DNA from: an uncultured Caldilineaceae bacterium
GTDB lineage: Bacteria; Chloroflexota; Anaerolineae; Caldilineales; Caldilineaceae
NCBI GenBank assembly: GCA_951813625.1
Contig: CATOTS010000058.1
Location: forward strand, 1 to 35,774
DNA: 35,774 nt
Direction: 5' to 3'
The notes under the pieces were generated by a model. The model ran no database searches, was not told where the DNA came from, and saw only the letters and a list, made by a program, of their open reading frames with translations. The position numbers were made by a program, and so were the translations under genes. The number at the start of each line of letters is the position of its first letter. Positions within the stretch are counted from its first letter, which is position 1. Positions 35,433-35,774 of this stretch are shown one piece after another.

Positions 35433-35474
35433 GGGGGCGTTGCGGGGGGACTCCCCCCGCACAAGGGAGGGCCG
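35433..35474 (+). repeat. GC-rich dispersed repeat, copy 3 (truncated; hairpin flipped)
   Basis: It matches the first half of the core but has GGGGGGACTCCCCCC where copies 1, 2 and 4 (in the same orientation) have GGGGGGAGTCCCCCC. The hairpin centre is inverted relative to its flanks, and the second hairpin is lost. Confidence 0.75.
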
Positions 35475-35702
35475 GAACTGCAGGGGGCAGGGGGCAGGGG
35501 GCAAGGGGTTAGGGGGCAGGAAACTGCGGGGGGCGGTGTCTGACGGTTGAGGGCGCGAGCGGCGGGGGACGCACACACGGCGGCATGGGGACGCGGCGCG
35601 TTGGGGACACGATGGAATCGCGCAGGCACGGTGGCGGGGCGACGGGCCGCCGGTTGCGCAGGGCTACATTAGAACCCACAACGGGCGGGAGGAGGGGTGT
35701 CA

Positions 35703-35760
35703 GGGGGGCGTTGCGGGGGGAGTCCCCCCGCACAAGGGAGGGCCGCAGGCCCGACCGTCC
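35703..35760 (+). repeat. GC-rich dispersed double-hairpin repeat, copy 4
   Basis: It carries both hairpins (GGGGGGAGTCCCCCC and GGGCCGCAGGCCC) and the same GACCGTCC end as copy 1. Confidence 0.85.
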
Positions 35761-35774
35761 AGAACTGCGGTGGC

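Larger units (their letters stand above)
35202..35774. other. Repeat-rich intergenic DNA at the window end
   Basis: It contains two copies of the double-hairpin repeat, GC-rich simple sequence (GGGGCAGGGGGCAAGG-type), and a phrase CAAGGCCTGCCCCTACGG common in Chloroflexota spacers. The segments 35389-35474 and 35656-35744 are diverged direct repeats. No gene is supported. Confidence 0.6.

Overview
The window looks like a piece of a GC-rich bacterial genome, most plausibly a Chloroflexota (Anaerolineae/Caldilinea-like) lineage. The evidence is a recA gene preceded by the Gram-positive/Chloroflexota-type LexA box GAACATATGTTC, many sulfatase, phytanoyl-CoA-dioxygenase (PhyH) and beta-propeller glycosidase genes, and GC-rich dispersed hairpin repeats. 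This gene mix is common in marine and sponge-associated Chloroflexota, but the assignment is inference. No rRNA, tRNA or CRISPR array was seen.

Left third (1-12.3 kb): the 5' part of a nitrilase-family amidohydrolase, an arylsulfatase-like gene, an orphan HigA-type antitoxin, a glycosidase-like beta-propeller protein, an 11-bp tandem repeat patch, and an alpha/beta hydrolase. Next come two nearly identical sulfatase genes (448 aa each, 5 differences). They are separated by a frameshifted hypothetical gene, and a small remnant of a third sulfatase lies beside them. A complete IS1-family element (10364-11149, with TIRs, a near-perfect 8-bp target duplication and a -1 frameshift site) sits just upstream of the second copy. 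A two-TM K+ channel with an RCK domain follows.

Middle (12.6-22.3 kb): an MFS transporter with an unusual 240-residue helical C-terminal extension. A ~4 kb segment carrying a 17-repeat PQQ-like beta-propeller gene, an ABC-permease remnant and a PhyH gene is bracketed by ~285-300-bp inverted repeats. A lipoprotein / response regulator / histidine kinase operon follows; its lipoprotein start lies in a triplicated 18-bp ribosome-binding-site repeat.

Right third (22.6-35.7 kb), nearly all on the minus strand: a second beta-propeller glycosidase-like gene, a Gfo/Idh/MocA (inositol dehydrogenase-like) oxidoreductase, a decayed MNT/HEPN toxin-antitoxin pair with lesions in the catalytic motifs of both partners, two PhyH genes and a DegT-family aminotransferase. 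Then come tgt-uppP-pstS-like genes on one strand, a Uma2 endonuclease and SOS-controlled recA. The window ends in repeat-rich intergenic DNA.

Taken together, the accessory genes suggest uptake and stepwise dismantling of sulfated or modified glycans and polyols (sulfatases, glycosidases, esterase, Gfo/Idh oxidoreductase, PhyH hydroxylases). They are mixed with housekeeping genes (recA, tgt, uppP) and with clear traces of recent rearrangement and gene decay.
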